The notes: generated from the letters alone by a model not told the origin. Counted from the stretch's first letter, positions 7,718 to 17,857 are shown. The stretch: DNA of 64,000 nt from Terriglobia bacterium (GCA_020073085.1 JAIQFV010000012.1:84825-148824); one strand, 5' to 3'. Numbers and translations are program-made.

Positions 7718-10681
7718 CTATTTTCCTGCTTGTTCGCGTGAAAGAGAAATGAGGTTAGCAAAGATGCGGTACCCGCCACTTACCCCCGCGGGAAACTGGC
7801 GAAACCAGGAATACCCGGTGTACACAAAGTTCCCCCTTCCATACCGGGTGTAAAGCATTCCCCCGAGTTGCTCCTTCTCGCCGGGATCATGGGAGGCCAG
7901 CAATGGGGTGTAATGTTCATCCCAGGTCCTCATGAAATTGAGACCGCGTTCCTGCACCCAGCCTTCGAAATCTTTTTCTGTAATCGCATTAGGAGAGGAG
8001 AAGACGGGATTCTTCGCAACCAGGATGTGGACGGGCGCTCGCTCATCCACGATGCGAGCAAGGTCATCGGCGGGGGGCTCCGCTTCGTGGTCGGGATGTC
8101 TGGCCGAGGATCTCTCCCGCACGACCTCCTCACGTTGCCAGCGCAGCAGGGGGTAAGGGCCAAATTGGCGGACCGGATCGGTATAGGCCGTTATCTTCTC
8201 TGCGCTCTGCGGCCCCTTGAATTCTTCGAGCTCCTTTAACAACGCCGTCCTCTGGGAAATCTGTTCCTCTCTATCCGGGGAATCCATTTCGAGGCGCGGG
8301 ACCCGAGCGGGGTCCAGGCCAAAGGACGCCGAGTTGTACTGGACAATCAGCGTGCCGCCTTTTTTGACGTAGTCCAGCAGTCGTCCGTTGTTTTGATCCA
8401 GATCGCGGCGCACATCATAAGCCCGAATCCCGGTGATGATCGCATCAAATCCGTCGAGGGATCCGATGGCGAGGGCCTGATCATCGAGCAACGTGACACT
8501 GACGCCCATCTGTTCCAGCCCTTCCGGAATGCGATCGCCGGTTCCCATGATGTACCCGACCTTTAGTCCCGGGGGAAGTTTGAGCGGGGTGACATGGGCA
8601 ACGGTTTCTGCGGGCCGATAAAAATTCTGCTCCCGGATGTGGGGATAGGAGATCCTCTGAAACCCCCGCGAGAAATTCTCTTTGCCCACGGTGGCCACCG
8701 CCAGTATGCGATAGTCTCCCGTGGACGCGCGGGGAGGAACGCGCAGCACAAACTTCTTCAAAACCACCTGCTCTTTTCCCGCCGTCGAAAAGGCCGTGGT
8801 AATGGGCGATGAACTCCATCCCCTGGGCAGAATCAGTTTGACCACGCCATCGACTTTTTCGGCGCCCTCACTTTCGAGGCGCACAAAAACGGTCTTCGAC
8901 TGTGCCAGGGCCGGACTCGCGATGATCAACTCGTCGGGCAGGCTCGATACCGAAAGGACCGGGACCACCTTGAAGCTCTCGCGCCGTTCTCCGTAGCGCG
9001 GGTCCACTTGCATGAACTCGACGGGCCGCACCACTTGAAAAGAGGCGCCGGAGGGATCATCAGCGACGCGAAAGGCAGCCACAAAAGGGATCTCGGGCGG
9101 ATTTTCCGCGCGTCCCACGAGGGCCTGATTCGCGACGGCGTATCGATCCCCTTCCCGCGGCAGCCGCAGCCAGTACATTTCGGTCGGCAGTGCGGCCGTG
9201 GAAGCGGTGGCGGAAAACTTCCACTCCATTTTTTCGTTGTATCGTAACGGCTTCAGTTCGCCCGAGGTCTTCTTCACGGTCCAGTCTCGAACCGACGCGG
9301 GTTCAATGGTCACGGGTTCAATGCGGACATCGCTTCGATTCAAAAGCGTTGCGGTGACCGTGACGCCGGAGCCCGGCGTGAGCGAGGGCTGATCCGAACG
9401 AACTTCAAAGCTCAGCCCAAGCGCCGCGATGAGCGCCTCGGTAAAGTCCTCTTCTTTGGATCTCAAGTGCTCTGCCAGCGCCAGCTGGCGACCCTCACTG
9501 AGCGCGCTCGACAAAACCCTCTGGCGCAAGGATCGGAGTGCCTCAATCCCTTTGATCAACGCAGGGACGCTGGCGGAAGGGTGCTCGTCGGGGGCATGAC
9601 CGGCCATCTCCATGGCGAGGGAGTCAATCGCGCTCAGTCCGGGGGAGAGGAACGGCACCCGGTCCAGCTCACCTCCTGCCAGGGCAGTCCAATCGGCCAT
9701 TCGAGCCTGCATAAACTGATGAAAGGCTTGTTGAGCAATTGCGGGATCAGCCGGGGTTTGCGATGGCTGAGACCCAGAAGAGAGATCCGGGGGTTCGGAT
9801 GAACTCGCAGAGGCGATCAGCCGGAGATAAACCGGATGCCGGCCCTTTCGCTGTTCTGCCCCCTGGCCCTGGGACTGGTGCTGGCTTCGGCCAATCGCCG
9901 CAATCTCAGTCATCGACTTACCAAGCTGTGGACTGAATTGTCCCACGTCGAGCGAAAAGCTGCCGGGCTCGTGTGGGTCGCGCCCCGTCACATAGAGTTT
10001 TTGAGCCTGCCAGGGATGCAGCCCTTGCGTCAGTTGCTCGGGAAAGCGGTTGGGATCGGCCGCCGCACGAAACGCCTCCGGGGTGAGAATTCCGATGGCC
10101 TGATGATGTCCATGTCCGTCCTCCGCCGTCCCTCGCCAGACGGAGATGATGATGTCCGGCTGGTAACGCCGGATGACGCGAACCATATCTCCCAAAACCA
10201 CATCCCGCCCCCATTTCTCCAAGGCTTCCTTCGGGTCTTTTGAGAATCCGAAGTCGTAGGCGCGAGTGAAGAACTGTTGGCAGTGGTCATATCCACGGGC
10301 CGCCAGCATTTCCTCGGTCCGCAGGATTCCCAGGCTGTCAAACAGCTCGGGCCCGATGAGGTTTTGTCCCCCTTCTCCGCGCGTCGCCGAGAGGTAGGCG
10401 CAATGCACAAACTGCTCCTGCGACAGATAGGCCAGCAGGGCACTGTTCTCGTCATCGGGATGCGCGCCCGTCATCAGAACGCGCGCCGCCCTGGGCAGAT
10501 CATGGGCCCGCTCAGAAAAGGTCGTTGCCTCCTGGGCTTTCGCAATAGGGCCCAGGAGCAGGAGGAGACCGCAAAGGGCCCGGATCCGGAAAAACCCGGG
10601 ACGCGGTTTGGAAAGGCCCCTTCGCCCGGAGGGGCGCTCTGGCCGTTCGGAAGGGGGAAACCAGGCTATGGTCATGGGCAT
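7718..10681 (-). CDS. Secreted PIG-L (LmbE-type) deacetylase with C-terminal amidotransferase-like domain
   Basis: The N-terminal catalytic domain follows a signal peptide (ALCGLLLLLGPIAKAQ). It carries the PIG-L zinc motif AHPDDE and the later H-rich GHGHHQA, which together bind Zn2+ in N-acetylglucosaminide/glycoside deacetylases of this family. A long middle part has beta-sandwich character (roughly residues 400-680). Near residues 700-800 the segment VGYIMGTGDRIPEGLEQMG...GGTLIVQYN resembles a class-I glutamine-amidotransferase/ThuA-like fold without an obvious catalytic Cys. The frame is open to a GTG at 10714, but ATG 10681 has AGGAACC six bases upstream and is preferred, giving 987 aa. 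The substrate is presumably an extracytoplasmic N-acetylated sugar or glycoconjugate; this is inferred. It follows a small membrane-protein gene on the same strand. Confidence 0.88.
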   Translation of the reverse strand: MPMTIAWFPPSERPERPSGRRGLSKPRPGFFRIRALCGLLLLLGPIAKAQEATTFSERAHDLPRAARVLMTGAHPDDENSALLAYLSQEQFVHCAYLSATRGEGGQNLIGPELFDSLGILRTEEMLAARGYDHCQQFFTRAYDFGFSKDPKEALEKWGRDVVLGDMVRVIRRYQPDIIISVWRGTAEDGHGHHQAIGILTPEAFRAAADPNRFPEQLTQGLHPWQAQKLYVTGRDPHEPGSFSLDVGQFSPQLGKSMTEIAAIGRSQHQSQGQGAEQRKGRHPVYLRLIASASSSEPPDLSSGSQPSQTPADPAIAQQAFHQFMQARMADWTALAGGELDRVPFLSPGLSAIDSLAMEMAGHAPDEHPSASVPALIKGIEALRSLRQRVLSSALSEGRQLALAEHLRSKEEDFTEALIAALGLSFEVRSDQPSLTPGSGVTVTATLLNRSDVRIEPVTIEPASVRDWTVKKTSGELKPLRYNEKMEWKFSATASTAALPTEMYWLRLPREGDRYAVANQALVGRAENPPEIPFVAAFRVADDPSGASFQVVRPVEFMQVDPRYGERRESFKVVPVLSVSSLPDELIIASPALAQSKTVFVRLESEGAEKVDGVVKLILPRGWSSSPITTAFSTAGKEQVVLKKFVLRVPPRASTGDYRILAVATVGKENFSRGFQRISYPHIREQNFYRPAETVAHVTPLKLPPGLKVGYIMGTGDRIPEGLEQMGVSVTLLDDQALAIGSLDGFDAIITGIRAYDVRRDLDQNNGRLLDYVKKGGTLIVQYNSASFGLDPARVPRLEMDSPDREEQISQRTALLKELEEFKGPQSAEKITAYTDPVRQFGPYPLLRWQREEVVRERSSARHPDHEAEPPADDLARIVDERAPVHILVAKNPVFSSPNAITEKDFEGWVQERGLNFMRTWDEHYTPLLASHDPGEKEQLGGMLYTRYGRGNFVYTGYSWFRQFPAGVSGGYRIFANLISLSREQAGK

Positions 10682-10720
10682 TGATAGGTTCCTGGAGCTA
10701 TGGGAAATGACCACGGAGGA

Positions 10721-11197
10721 CTAAGCAGGGTCTCCTGTGGAATCCAGAGACCGCTTTCGGCTTGCTCGAATCTTCCCGGCAACGTAATAAACCACCAAAA
10801 GGACGACACACGCAGCCAGGGATGTGTATAACGGTGTCAGAACAATGTGCCGCATCAGGATATGCTGGGCATCACTCACGTTGAGGTTGTGATGCCGATA
10901 ATGAGTCTCCAGAGAGGCGTAGGTGCTCAACAGTGTCGCAATCAGGGTCATGAACCCGTTGACGTAGCCCAATGCGAATCCCGCCCCCAGCAATCGGTGA
11001 AATCGCCCTCCCACTTCTCGCGCCATGGCCACCCCGAGATAGATGGCGAGGATATACACAAAAACTGTAGAACTGAAGAATTGCGTGACCTGCTTGGGGA
11101 TCCCGGCAACCTCCAGGGCAAATCGCAAGGGGGTGGCTACAATCAGGATCAGCAACGGCCACTGCAGCCAGTCCAGCAGGCTTCTTTCGTCATCCAT
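10721..11197 (-). CDS. Small four-helix inner-membrane protein, function unknown
   Basis: The 158-residue product has four hydrophobic segments (about residues 12-30, 40-58, 70-92 and 115-140), a charged N-terminus and a basic C-terminal tail (KIRASRKRS). I do not recognise a family. The ATG at 11195-11197 lies 19 bp before a heptamer repeat array in the upstream DNA. It ends 39 bp before the preferred start of the secreted PIG-L gene, so the two may share a transcript. Confidence 0.65.
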   Translation of the reverse strand: MDDERSLLDWLQWPLLILIVATPLRFALEVAGIPKQVTQFFSSTVFVYILAIYLGVAMAREVGGRFHRLLGAGFALGYVNGFMTLIATLLSTYASLETHYRHHNLNVSDAQHILMRHIVLTPLYTSLAACVVLLVVYYVAGKIRASRKRSLDSTGDPA

Positions 11198-11215
11198 AGT
11201 AAGGGACCTTAAGGG

Positions 11216-11313
11216 CAGCGGTCAGCTTTCAGCGATCAGCGGTCAGCTTTCAGCGATCAGCGATCAGCGATCAGCGGTCAGCTTTCAGCCATCAGCTGTC
11301 AGTAGTCACCGAT
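11216..11313. repeat. Heptamer array, unit CAGCGAT-like
   Basis: Fourteen consecutive 7-bp units of the form CAGNNNT (CAGCGGT, CAGCTTT, CAGCGAT, CAGCCAT, CAGCTGT, CAGTAGT and so on) run without a gap and decay after 11313. No coding function. The array lies between the small membrane-protein gene and the ABC-2 permease gene upstream of it. Confidence 0.9.
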
Positions 11314-11468
11314 TTTCGCTCAGTTCGCAGCTGTGAGCCTGCTGAATGAATAGCTATCGAGGCCCAAAACCCATCCAAAGCAGGATTTAGGTCGCGCCCA
11401 TCAATAACGGAGCGCGGTGGGCCATAGCTGGTAGCCGAGCGCTGACGGTTGAATGCTGCTCCCCCTTA

Positions 11469-12260
11469 CTACGTACCCGTGCTGCTATAGTTTCTTTCCC
11501 CTGCATGCCACATGACGAGGGCAAACCCGAAAAAAATGGCTGCCACGACCGGTATTAGATAGTAGAACTGCGCGTATTCATTCCGTCGGAGGAGTCTCAC
11601 GGAGGGATAAAACGAAGCAAACGCAAAGGGGATAATCCAGCTCAGGAAAAACTGGAGGAACCCGTTGTAAATGGATAGAGGATACCGGCCGAATGCCAGC
11701 ATATTGTAAACTGGCGGGACGACCCCCACCTTGTCTTCAAAGAAAAAAGAAACAGTGGTCAGAATAAGGAAAGTCGAGACATAAATTACCGCCCCGCAAA
11801 TCACCATCACGAAACCCAGGGCCAAGTCCGTGGCATGCCACTCCAGGTGGAGCTTGTGTGAACAGTATCCGATGACGAGCAGGCCAGTCACCGATTCCTG
11901 CGAAGATTCCAGTCGAAAGGCCTCGAAGAGCACTTGGAACATGGAGTGAATCGGCCGCAACAGGATACGGTCAAATTTGCCCTGGATAATGTACGTTTCC
12001 CCGAACTGATAGAGGTTTAAGCTCAATACATTGAAGAGCCCGAGGGGAATCAGGGAAAATCCGTACAGGAAGAGCAGCTCGTAAAACGACCACCCTTTGA
12101 GACTGGGTATTTTTGAAAAGAGGACCAGTACAAATCCAAATCCCAGCAGCGTCGCCGTGAAGGAAGTGCCGATGGCGATAAAGAAATCCGCCTTGTACGC
12201 CATGCGGACCTTGGCGTATTGGGCAAAGTAGTTGATGAACAAAATAAAATGGCGCTTCAT
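11469..12260 (-). CDS. ABC-2 type permease subunit
   Basis: This 263-residue inner-membrane protein has six hydrophobic segments and no ATPase motif. The segment YIIQGKFDRILLRPIHSMFQVL after the second helix pair resembles the conserved loop of the DUF990/ABC-2 permease group, whose members pair as two different subunits with one ATPase. The neighbouring gene at 12585-13388 encodes a similar subunit with the matching loop VMEGKISMTLIKPIHVQW. The ATPase gene at 16784-17857 is on the same strand. The likely role is export across the inner membrane; the cargo is unknown. A heptamer array fills the DNA just before the start codon. Confidence 0.85.
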   Translation of the reverse strand: MKRHFILFINYFAQYAKVRMAYKADFFIAIGTSFTATLLGFGFVLVLFSKIPSLKGWSFYELLFLYGFSLIPLGLFNVLSLNLYQFGETYIIQGKFDRILLRPIHSMFQVLFEAFRLESSQESVTGLLVIGYCSHKLHLEWHATDLALGFVMVICGAVIYVSTFLILTTVSFFFEDKVGVVPPVYNMLAFGRYPLSIYNGFLQFFLSWIIPFAFASFYPSVRLLRRNEYAQFYYLIPVVAAIFFGFALVMWHAGERNYSSTGT

Positions 12261-12267
12261 GGATGAG

Positions 12268-12456
12268 AGTTCAAAGTTCCAAGTTCAAAGTTCCAAGTTC
12301 AAAGTTCCAAGTTCAAAGTTCCAAGTTCAAAGTTCCAAGTTCAAAGTTCAAAGTTCAAAGTTCAAAGTTCCAAGTTCAAAGTTCAAAGTTCAAAGTCCAA
12401 GGTCCAAGGTCCAAAACCAGTTCCAAGTTCCAAGTTCAAAGTCCAAAGTCCAAAGT
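12268..12456. repeat. Heptamer array, unit AGTTCAA/AGTTCCA
   Basis: About 26 near-perfect 7-bp units alternate AGTTCAA and AGTTCCA and decay into AGTCCAA and GGTCCAA at the 3' side. The array starts 8 bp upstream of the ABC-2 permease start codon and lies between the two permease genes. A second array with the same unit lies at 42066-42330. Confidence 0.92.
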
Positions 12457-12584
12457 TAACGATCCTAAGGCTTCTTCGGGAATCTTGGTTCCGGCTTCTG
12501 CTTGTTCCCTCTGGCAACTGCCTTCCTGACACCTGACACTTCTTACCCGGCTCTGTTTACTTCGAGGATTTCAAGTCCGCACAC

Positions 12585-13388
12585 TCACCCTCCTTGAATA
12601 GAGAGTCTTCGAATCGACCTGGCCCACCACCACTCTCCGAGGAGGAAAATGACAATGGCCCAGAAGAGCTGAATGGCCAGCATCTCAAAGATCTTTCCCC
12701 CCTGAACTTTTCCCAGATAAATCAGCACGGGTGTGAAGCTGATATGCTGGAAGGGGAGGTAAGCCAGCACTCGCTGGAAACCGCGCGGGAAAAACGACAT
12801 CGGAATTAAAAGTCCCGAGAACAATTCCAAAAGAAAATACTTGGCCCGCAACAGGCCCTGGATCGACTTCAACCGGATGGCACAGGTTCCGAAGATGAAA
12901 TTGATCGTGGCCACAATAAAAAAGGAGAGCACGGTGGAAATGAAGAATGCGACGAAGTGGACCCCGCTCGATGGTCCGCTCACCGGAAAAACCAGCGAAA
13001 TCACCACGGCGGCGGGTGCGGTGAGCAGGAACAGGCGGAAGCAGCTCTCGCCGAGTGACTGGGCGATCACGGACCACTGGACATGGATGGGCTTGATAAG
13101 CGTCATCGAGATTTTTCCCTCCATGACGTCGTTGGCCATATCCTGGTCGATCGTGCTGAAATAGAACGACCGGATGATCCAGCCCAAGGAGATGTAAGTC
13201 ACCATCTGTTTCAGGTTGAATCCCTCGATGCGGTCACTGTTGAGAAAGATCGCCCGCCAGATGAAGTAATACACGGTGACATTGATGAGATAGGTAATCA
13301 CCCCGGTATAGTAGCGGAGGCGGTACGCCAGGATGTTCACAAAGCCCACACGGGCGAACTCGAGGTAGGTCTTGAACCAGGTCAGCAT
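12585..13388 (-). CDS. ABC-2 type permease subunit (second)
   Basis: This 267-residue protein has six membrane segments and the paired-permease loop DVMEGKISMTLIKPIHVQW near residue 90. It aligns in layout with the 263-residue permease downstream and probably forms a heterodimer with it. By family, such pairs work with a separate ABC ATPase, here probably the one encoded at 16784-17857, although a sugar-dehydrogenase gene lies between. The ATG is at 13386-13388. The cargo is not predictable. Confidence 0.86.
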   Translation of the reverse strand: MLTWFKTYLEFARVGFVNILAYRLRYYTGVITYLINVTVYYFIWRAIFLNSDRIEGFNLKQMVTYISLGWIIRSFYFSTIDQDMANDVMEGKISMTLIKPIHVQWSVIAQSLGESCFRLFLLTAPAAVVISLVFPVSGPSSGVHFVAFFISTVLSFFIVATINFIFGTCAIRLKSIQGLLRAKYFLLELFSGLLIPMSFFPRGFQRVLAYLPFQHISFTPVLIYLGKVQGGKIFEMLAIQLFWAIVIFLLGEWWWARSIRRLSIQGG

Positions 13389-13582
13389 TTTGTGATCACT
13401 TATCCTGAATGCCTCGATACAAAGCTATCTTGGGTTGAAGAAGCAGGATTCTAACACGAAAGAAAAGCAAGGGGGTCAGGAGTTCAGCCAAGCCGGCCTC
13501 TCCCGAAACGGCGGCGAGGTGCTCTCGCCGCCGCTCGGCCGCAGGGGTCCACGGGGGGTGCCTCTCCAGCGGAATTCAAGCC

Positions 13583-16477
13583 TCATCGCGGAGGGGCCGA
13601 TTTCCCGATGGCGAGTGCCGTCCCGTTATCGGCAAAAAAATTCAGTGTCGCTTGGGTCGGCGCATCAATCGCCAGGAGGATGAACTGCGTTTGATATCCG
13701 CCTCCATCGGCCACCTGGGGAAAAATGATTGGTATGGGCGAGGCCTGAAGAAAATCGGCCACCGGGAAGGTCGACATCAAAAATTCATTCCTTGAATTCG
13801 TCAGGGAGCGGAGGGTCAAGGCCGCAAAAGGATTGGTCGAACTCAAATCCAGCACTCCCGTAAACCCTGCAGGCAGTCCGGGGATGAACTGGCCGGCGAA
13901 CCTGGCGTCGTGTCCGTTGCCGGTGAGGTTTATGGCCCCGCTTCCGGCGGGCGTGCTGCCATCGGGTTGGAAGGCATTGAGCGCCACCGTGATGGGGGAG
14001 CTGCCGGTCGCCGCGATTGCCATGCCGGTATCGTGGCCTCCTGATTTATCAAGGTAAATCAGTGCATGAGTGGTGGGAGTCGCCGCGGGAACGCCCGTCT
14101 CGCTCACCAGTACCCCGCCCTGGGAAAAGCCGAGAATGCCCGCGCCCTTGGGAGTCGAGGTTCCGTTGTCGGGAGTTAACTGAACAGACCCGGTGACCGT
14201 CGCCGCCGGAGAGCCGTCGCTCACCAGACGGAAGAGCCCGCCGGGAGGAATACTGTACTGGAAGCTATCGTTGGGCGAGAAGTCTCCCACTCGATGAATG
14301 GCCTGGGAGCCGCCTGCGCTGCTGAAGAACCGCAGTGTCCCGGTCTCGATGGCTTGCGAAGTATTCAAGAGAACCAGCGCGGTCTGGTTACCATTCCCAT
14401 CTGCAAAGTGTGGAAAGAACAGTTGTCCCGGGGAGGCCGGTTGGCTCACATCCGCGACCGGGGTCGTGGTGAGCAGCGTGTCACCGCGCTGATTGGTCGT
14501 CAGGCGCAGGGCTACGGCGGACAACGGCACAGAGCTGGAAATCTCCAGCGAACCGAATTGGATGGCCGAGGCGAAGTTTGGAGGAAGAACAAAATCCGGC
14601 GCCAGCTGATTCAACTCGGTGATGAACAGCGCGCGATGGGCCGCCGGCGGAATCGCTCCATTGCCCAGAGCGATCTGATTTCCATTGGCGTCGCGCAGCA
14701 GGAATTGCACGCTTGCCGTCGTCCCACCCGGATTGGCCAACGCGATGCCCGTGTTCACGCTGAGGGTCCCGAGCTCATTCCGGTCGTCCTTTGCGGCCAC
14801 GCCGGTTCGAAAATCAATAAACGTTCGCGCGATCGCCGTGGGCGGTGACGCAGGCACCCCGACCTCGCTCACGATGACGTTGTTTTGCCTCAGGCTGAAG
14901 ACGGCGGTCCCCACCAATGAATTCGGAACGCCCAGGGTCACCGTCGCATAACCGGCACGCACTGAGCCCCCCTGCCCCGGGGTCGTGCTTGAAGCAGCGC
15001 CGTCTCCGGGGACGGCCAGGGTCACCTCGGACGTTCCGACCCCGGCGGCGTCCTCTGTGACAGTAAAGCTGAGACCGGCGACAGAAATGGTCCCCACGCG
15101 CGAAGGTCCCGGCGGGTTGGCAGCCACCGTGTAGCTCACTGTTCCGTTTCCTGAGCCGCTGCTCCCTGAATTGAGGGAGATCCACGGGTCGTTACTTAGG
15201 GCGGTCCAGGCGCAGCCGGAGGTCGTGGTCACCGCAATACTGCCCGTCCCGCCGTTCGCCGTAAAAGATTGACTCACCGGGGATCTCGAGAACGAGCAGG
15301 CCGAGGTGCCGGAGGTGAGCCGGTTCACGACGCCTCCGAGCCCAACCACATAAATTTCTCCCGCCTCGTCTTCCCCAAAAGACGAGATGTTCAATCCGCT
15401 GTTGAGAAGAACGCTTTGCGTCCCATTGTTCAACATCACGATCTCGCCGGAGCAAAAATCACCAAAAACGTAAGCCCCCGCCGGAAGGCTCCCCCGAGTC
15501 CCTCGATAAACATACCCGCCGGTGATCGAACATCGCGCGGGGACGGCGGGAGACGTCTGGGCATGGGGATATTCAGCGATTGGAAACGTGAAACCACTCG
15601 TGTTGGCGCACAAGGCGGGATCATTGTTCGTGCAATGATTTCCCTCAAAGATGCGCCAGCCATAGTTGCCTCCCACCGTCACGATGTCGACCTCTTCCCA
15701 GTGGTCCTGACCGACATCCCCCACGTAGAGTTGCCCCGTGCCCCGGTCAAATGAGAATCGAAACGGATTGCGCATGCCCAGTGAAAAAATCTCGGGCCTC
15801 CCCCCGCCCGAGAAAAAGGGATTGCTGGGCGGCGAAGAATACGGGACGGATCCGTTGGGATGATCCACATCAATGCGAAGAATTTTGCCGAGAAGTTCGT
15901 TGGTGTTCTGGGCCCGGTTGCCGGGGTCGTTGGCCGAACCCCCGTCCCCCATCCCGATATAAAGAAATCCATCCGGCCCAAACACGACCATCCCACCGTT
16001 ATGGTTGACGAACGGCTGGGCAATGACGAGCAGGATCTGCTCTGTGGGATCCGCCACATTCGCGTTTGAAGCCGAGGCATGATACTCCGCGATGACCGTC
16101 GCCCCGTCGCCCGCCCGTGTGTAATCCACGAAGAAGCGCCGGTTCGCGGGGAATTGCGGATGGAACGCCAGACCCAGCAAGCCTTGCTCTCCGCCAAAGA
16201 TCACCTTGGAGGAAATGTCCAGAAAAACAGTGGGACTGGAGGCTCCGGGCTGCAGAACTTTGATGAGTCCTCCCTGCTCCACGACAAAGAGCCGATTGCT
16301 CCCATCCTGGGCACTGGTTACAAAGAGCGGGTTGGAGAGCCCGGTCAAAACCGGCACCAGCTGGATAGAAGCCTGAACGGGCCCTGCGCCCGAGGTCACC
16401 CCGTATGTCTGATCGTTCTTGCAAAGAACTCCCATCAATGTCATAAAAAGGAATAATCCGAATAGTGGCTTGTTCAT
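13583..16477 (-). CDS. Secreted PQQ-dependent sugar dehydrogenase-type beta-propeller with BACON-like and tandem C-terminal domains
   Basis: After a signal peptide (residues 1-~25, [17 protein letters not shown]) comes a soluble glucose/sorbosone dehydrogenase beta-propeller (~residues 40-390). Signature segments are [39 protein letters not shown] and [13 protein letters not shown]; these loops bind PQQ and Ca2+ in characterised members. A BACON-like domain follows ([12 protein letters not shown] to [10 protein letters not shown], ~residues 395-475). Then come two or more similar beta modules, each opening with ETGVPA (~540 and ~795) and containing a PVAD and F-P-x-x-ADG pattern. The start was chosen at ATG 16477, where GGAGG stands 8 bp upstream; an in-frame extension to 16585 lacks signal-peptide logic. 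It would oxidise a sugar or aldehyde outside the inner membrane; enzymatic activity is inferred. Confidence 0.88.
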   Translation of the reverse strand: MNKPLFGLFLFMTLMGVLCKNDQTYGVTSGAGPVQASIQLVPVLTGLSNPLFVTSAQDGSNRLFVVEQGGLIKVLQPGASSPTVFLDISSKVIFGGEQGLLGLAFHPQFPANRRFFVDYTRAGDGATVIAEYHASASNANVADPTEQILLVIAQPFVNHNGGMVVFGPDGFLYIGMGDGGSANDPGNRAQNTNELLGKILRIDVDHPNGSVPYSSPPSNPFFSGGGRPEIFSLGMRNPFRFSFDRGTGQLYVGDVGQDHWEEVDIVTVGGNYGWRIFEGNHCTNNDPALCANTSGFTFPIAEYPHAQTSPAVPARCSITGGYVYRGTRGSLPAGAYVFGDFCSGEIVMLNNGTQSVLLNSGLNISSFGEDEAGEIYVVGLGGVVNRLTSGTSACSFSRSPVSQSFTANGGTGSIAVTTTSGCAWTALSNDPWISLNSGSSGSGNGTVSYTVAANPPGPSRVGTISVAGLSFTVTEDAAGVGTSEVTLAVPGDGAASSTTPGQGGSVRAGYATVTLGVPNSLVGTAVFSLRQNNVIVSEVGVPASPPTAIARTFIDFRTGVAAKDDRNELGTLSVNTGIALANPGGTTASVQFLLRDANGNQIALGNGAIPPAAHRALFITELNQLAPDFVLPPNFASAIQFGSLEISSSVPLSAVALRLTTNQRGDTLLTTTPVADVSQPASPGQLFFPHFADGNGNQTALVLLNTSQAIETGTLRFFSSAGGSQAIHRVGDFSPNDSFQYSIPPGGLFRLVSDGSPAATVTGSVQLTPDNGTSTPKGAGILGFSQGGVLVSETGVPAATPTTHALIYLDKSGGHDTGMAIAATGSSPITVALNAFQPDGSTPAGSGAINLTGNGHDARFAGQFIPGLPAGFTGVLDLSSTNPFAALTLRSLTNSRNEFLMSTFPVADFLQASPIPIIFPQVADGGGYQTQFILLAIDAPTQATLNFFADNGTALAIGKSAPPR

Positions 16478-16783
16478 GGACCTGCCTCCGGCCATAGATT
16501 TTGTCACCAAGGCGTCTCTGGACTGGGAGAGAAAACACCTCCCGCGTCCCTCTGTCTCCGGGCGTTCCATCTCACGCCTTGTCATCCACCAAGGCTACCC
16601 GCATGGTTTCAATTTGGAATTTAAGCTAGATCATTATAGCGCTTTTCAAGGTCTCTGCCATCCACGAGAATCCGAGACGTGTGAAAGGGCGCAACCACAG
16701 GCAAGGATCCCGCAGGCGCGGCTTGGGAGAAACTCAAGAGGGTATCGCGAGCGAAGAGGCGTTCTTCTCCCTCCTCCAAACAC
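16478..16783. other. Intergenic stretch between ABC ATPase and sugar dehydrogenase genes
   Basis: About 300 bp on the path of minus-strand transcription. It contains the ribosome binding site of the dehydrogenase (GGAGG at about 16487). I see no terminator strong enough to call and no RNA gene. Confidence 0.5.
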
Positions 16784-17857
16784 TCAACTCGGAGCAACCA
16801 GCGCTTCACTGCCCTGCGTGTAAATCTTCTTGACTATTTCTTCGATGGATTCTTCTTCAATCAGGATGTCTCGCACCTCGAGGGTGTTGACAATTTGGCG
16901 GAGGATCTCTTCGGAGGGGATGCTATTGCGGTCATAAACGATCCGGCACTTCAACTCGTCCATGGGTTCAAGTTTCAGCCCGTTGGAAGTCGCGCCCGGG
17001 GGCGCCGTCAGGTTCTGTGCCATCCGGGCCAGGGCAGCATTCAGCTGGTCGATCTTGGGAATTTCGGTCTTATCCTTGAGATAAAGGGTTATCTGGTTGA
17101 TCTTTCCGAGGCGGCGTTTGATTTCCTCCAGAGAACCATCAAACAGGATTTTCCCGTGATCGATGATCATAATTCGCCTGCAGAGTTCCTCGATGTCCGC
17201 CAGGTCGTGGGTCGTCAGCAGGACCGTCGTTTGAAATTGTGGATTGATCGTCTTCAGAAACTCCCGGATGCTTTCCTTGGCCACCACGTCGAGGCCAATG
17301 GTCGGTTCGTCGAGAAACAGCAGCGGCGGATTGTGCAACAAGGAAGCAGCCAGATCGCAGCGCATCCGCTCGCCAAGCGAGAGCTTCCGAACGGGGGTGT
17401 GCAGGAAATCTCCGAGGCGGAGGATCTCATTGAACAACGCCATGCGGGCATCAAAATCCCTTTTCGAGACGTCGTAGATGCGCCGCAACAGCTTGAACGA
17501 TTCGATGACGGCGATGTCCCACCACAGTTGCGTCCGCTGGCCGAACACCACTCCAATGGTCTTGGTGTAATGCTTGCGGTCCCGGTGCGGGACAAAACCG
17601 TTCACCTCGATCTTTCCCGTTGAAGGCACCAGGATGCCGGTCAGCATTTTGATGGTCGTCGATTTTCCAGCCCCGTTGGGACCGATGTAACCAACCATTT
17701 CTCCGGTCGAGATGTCGAATGAGATGTGGTCGACGGCTTTGACCTGATGGTACGTCCGCGCGAACAGATCCTTGAGCGCTCCCGCGACACCCTCGCGGCG
17801 TTTGAAGGTTCGAAAGTACTTGCACAGCCCGTTCACGTGGACGATCGTGTCGCTCAT
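16784..17857 (-). CDS. ABC transporter ATP-binding protein
   Basis: The nucleotide-binding domain has Walker A GPNGAGKST, signature LSLGERMRCDLAASLL, Walker B LLFLDEPTIGLD and the switch-His region LLTTHD. A ~100-residue C-terminal extension follows (from about residue 255), as in ATPases paired with ABC-2/DUF990 permeases. The ATG at 17855-17857 (MSDTIV) gives 357 aa; the frame continues upstream to 18013 but those 52 codons have no family character. It energises the two ABC-2 permeases encoded at 11469-12260 and 12585-13388, which is inferred from strand and gene content. Confidence 0.9.
   Translation of the reverse strand: MSDTIVHVNGLCKYFRTFKRREGVAGALKDLFARTYHQVKAVDHISFDISTGEMVGYIGPNGAGKSTTIKMLTGILVPSTGKIEVNGFVPHRDRKHYTKTIGVVFGQRTQLWWDIAVIESFKLLRRIYDVSKRDFDARMALFNEILRLGDFLHTPVRKLSLGERMRCDLAASLLHNPPLLFLDEPTIGLDVVAKESIREFLKTINPQFQTTVLLTTHDLADIEELCRRIMIIDHGKILFDGSLEEIKRRLGKINQITLYLKDKTEIPKIDQLNAALARMAQNLTAPPGATSNGLKLEPMDELKCRIVYDRNSIPSEEILRQIVNTLEVRDILIEEESIEEIVKKIYTQGSEALVAPS

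Noticed and set aside
12268..12456. CRISPR array
   Set aside because: Units are 7 bp and contiguous with no unique spacers; no cas genes are nearby.
12232..12529. Long open frames in the AGTTCAA array
   Set aside because: The frames encode a repeated SSKFQVQ pattern that comes directly from the 7-bp unit; there is no start signal or family.
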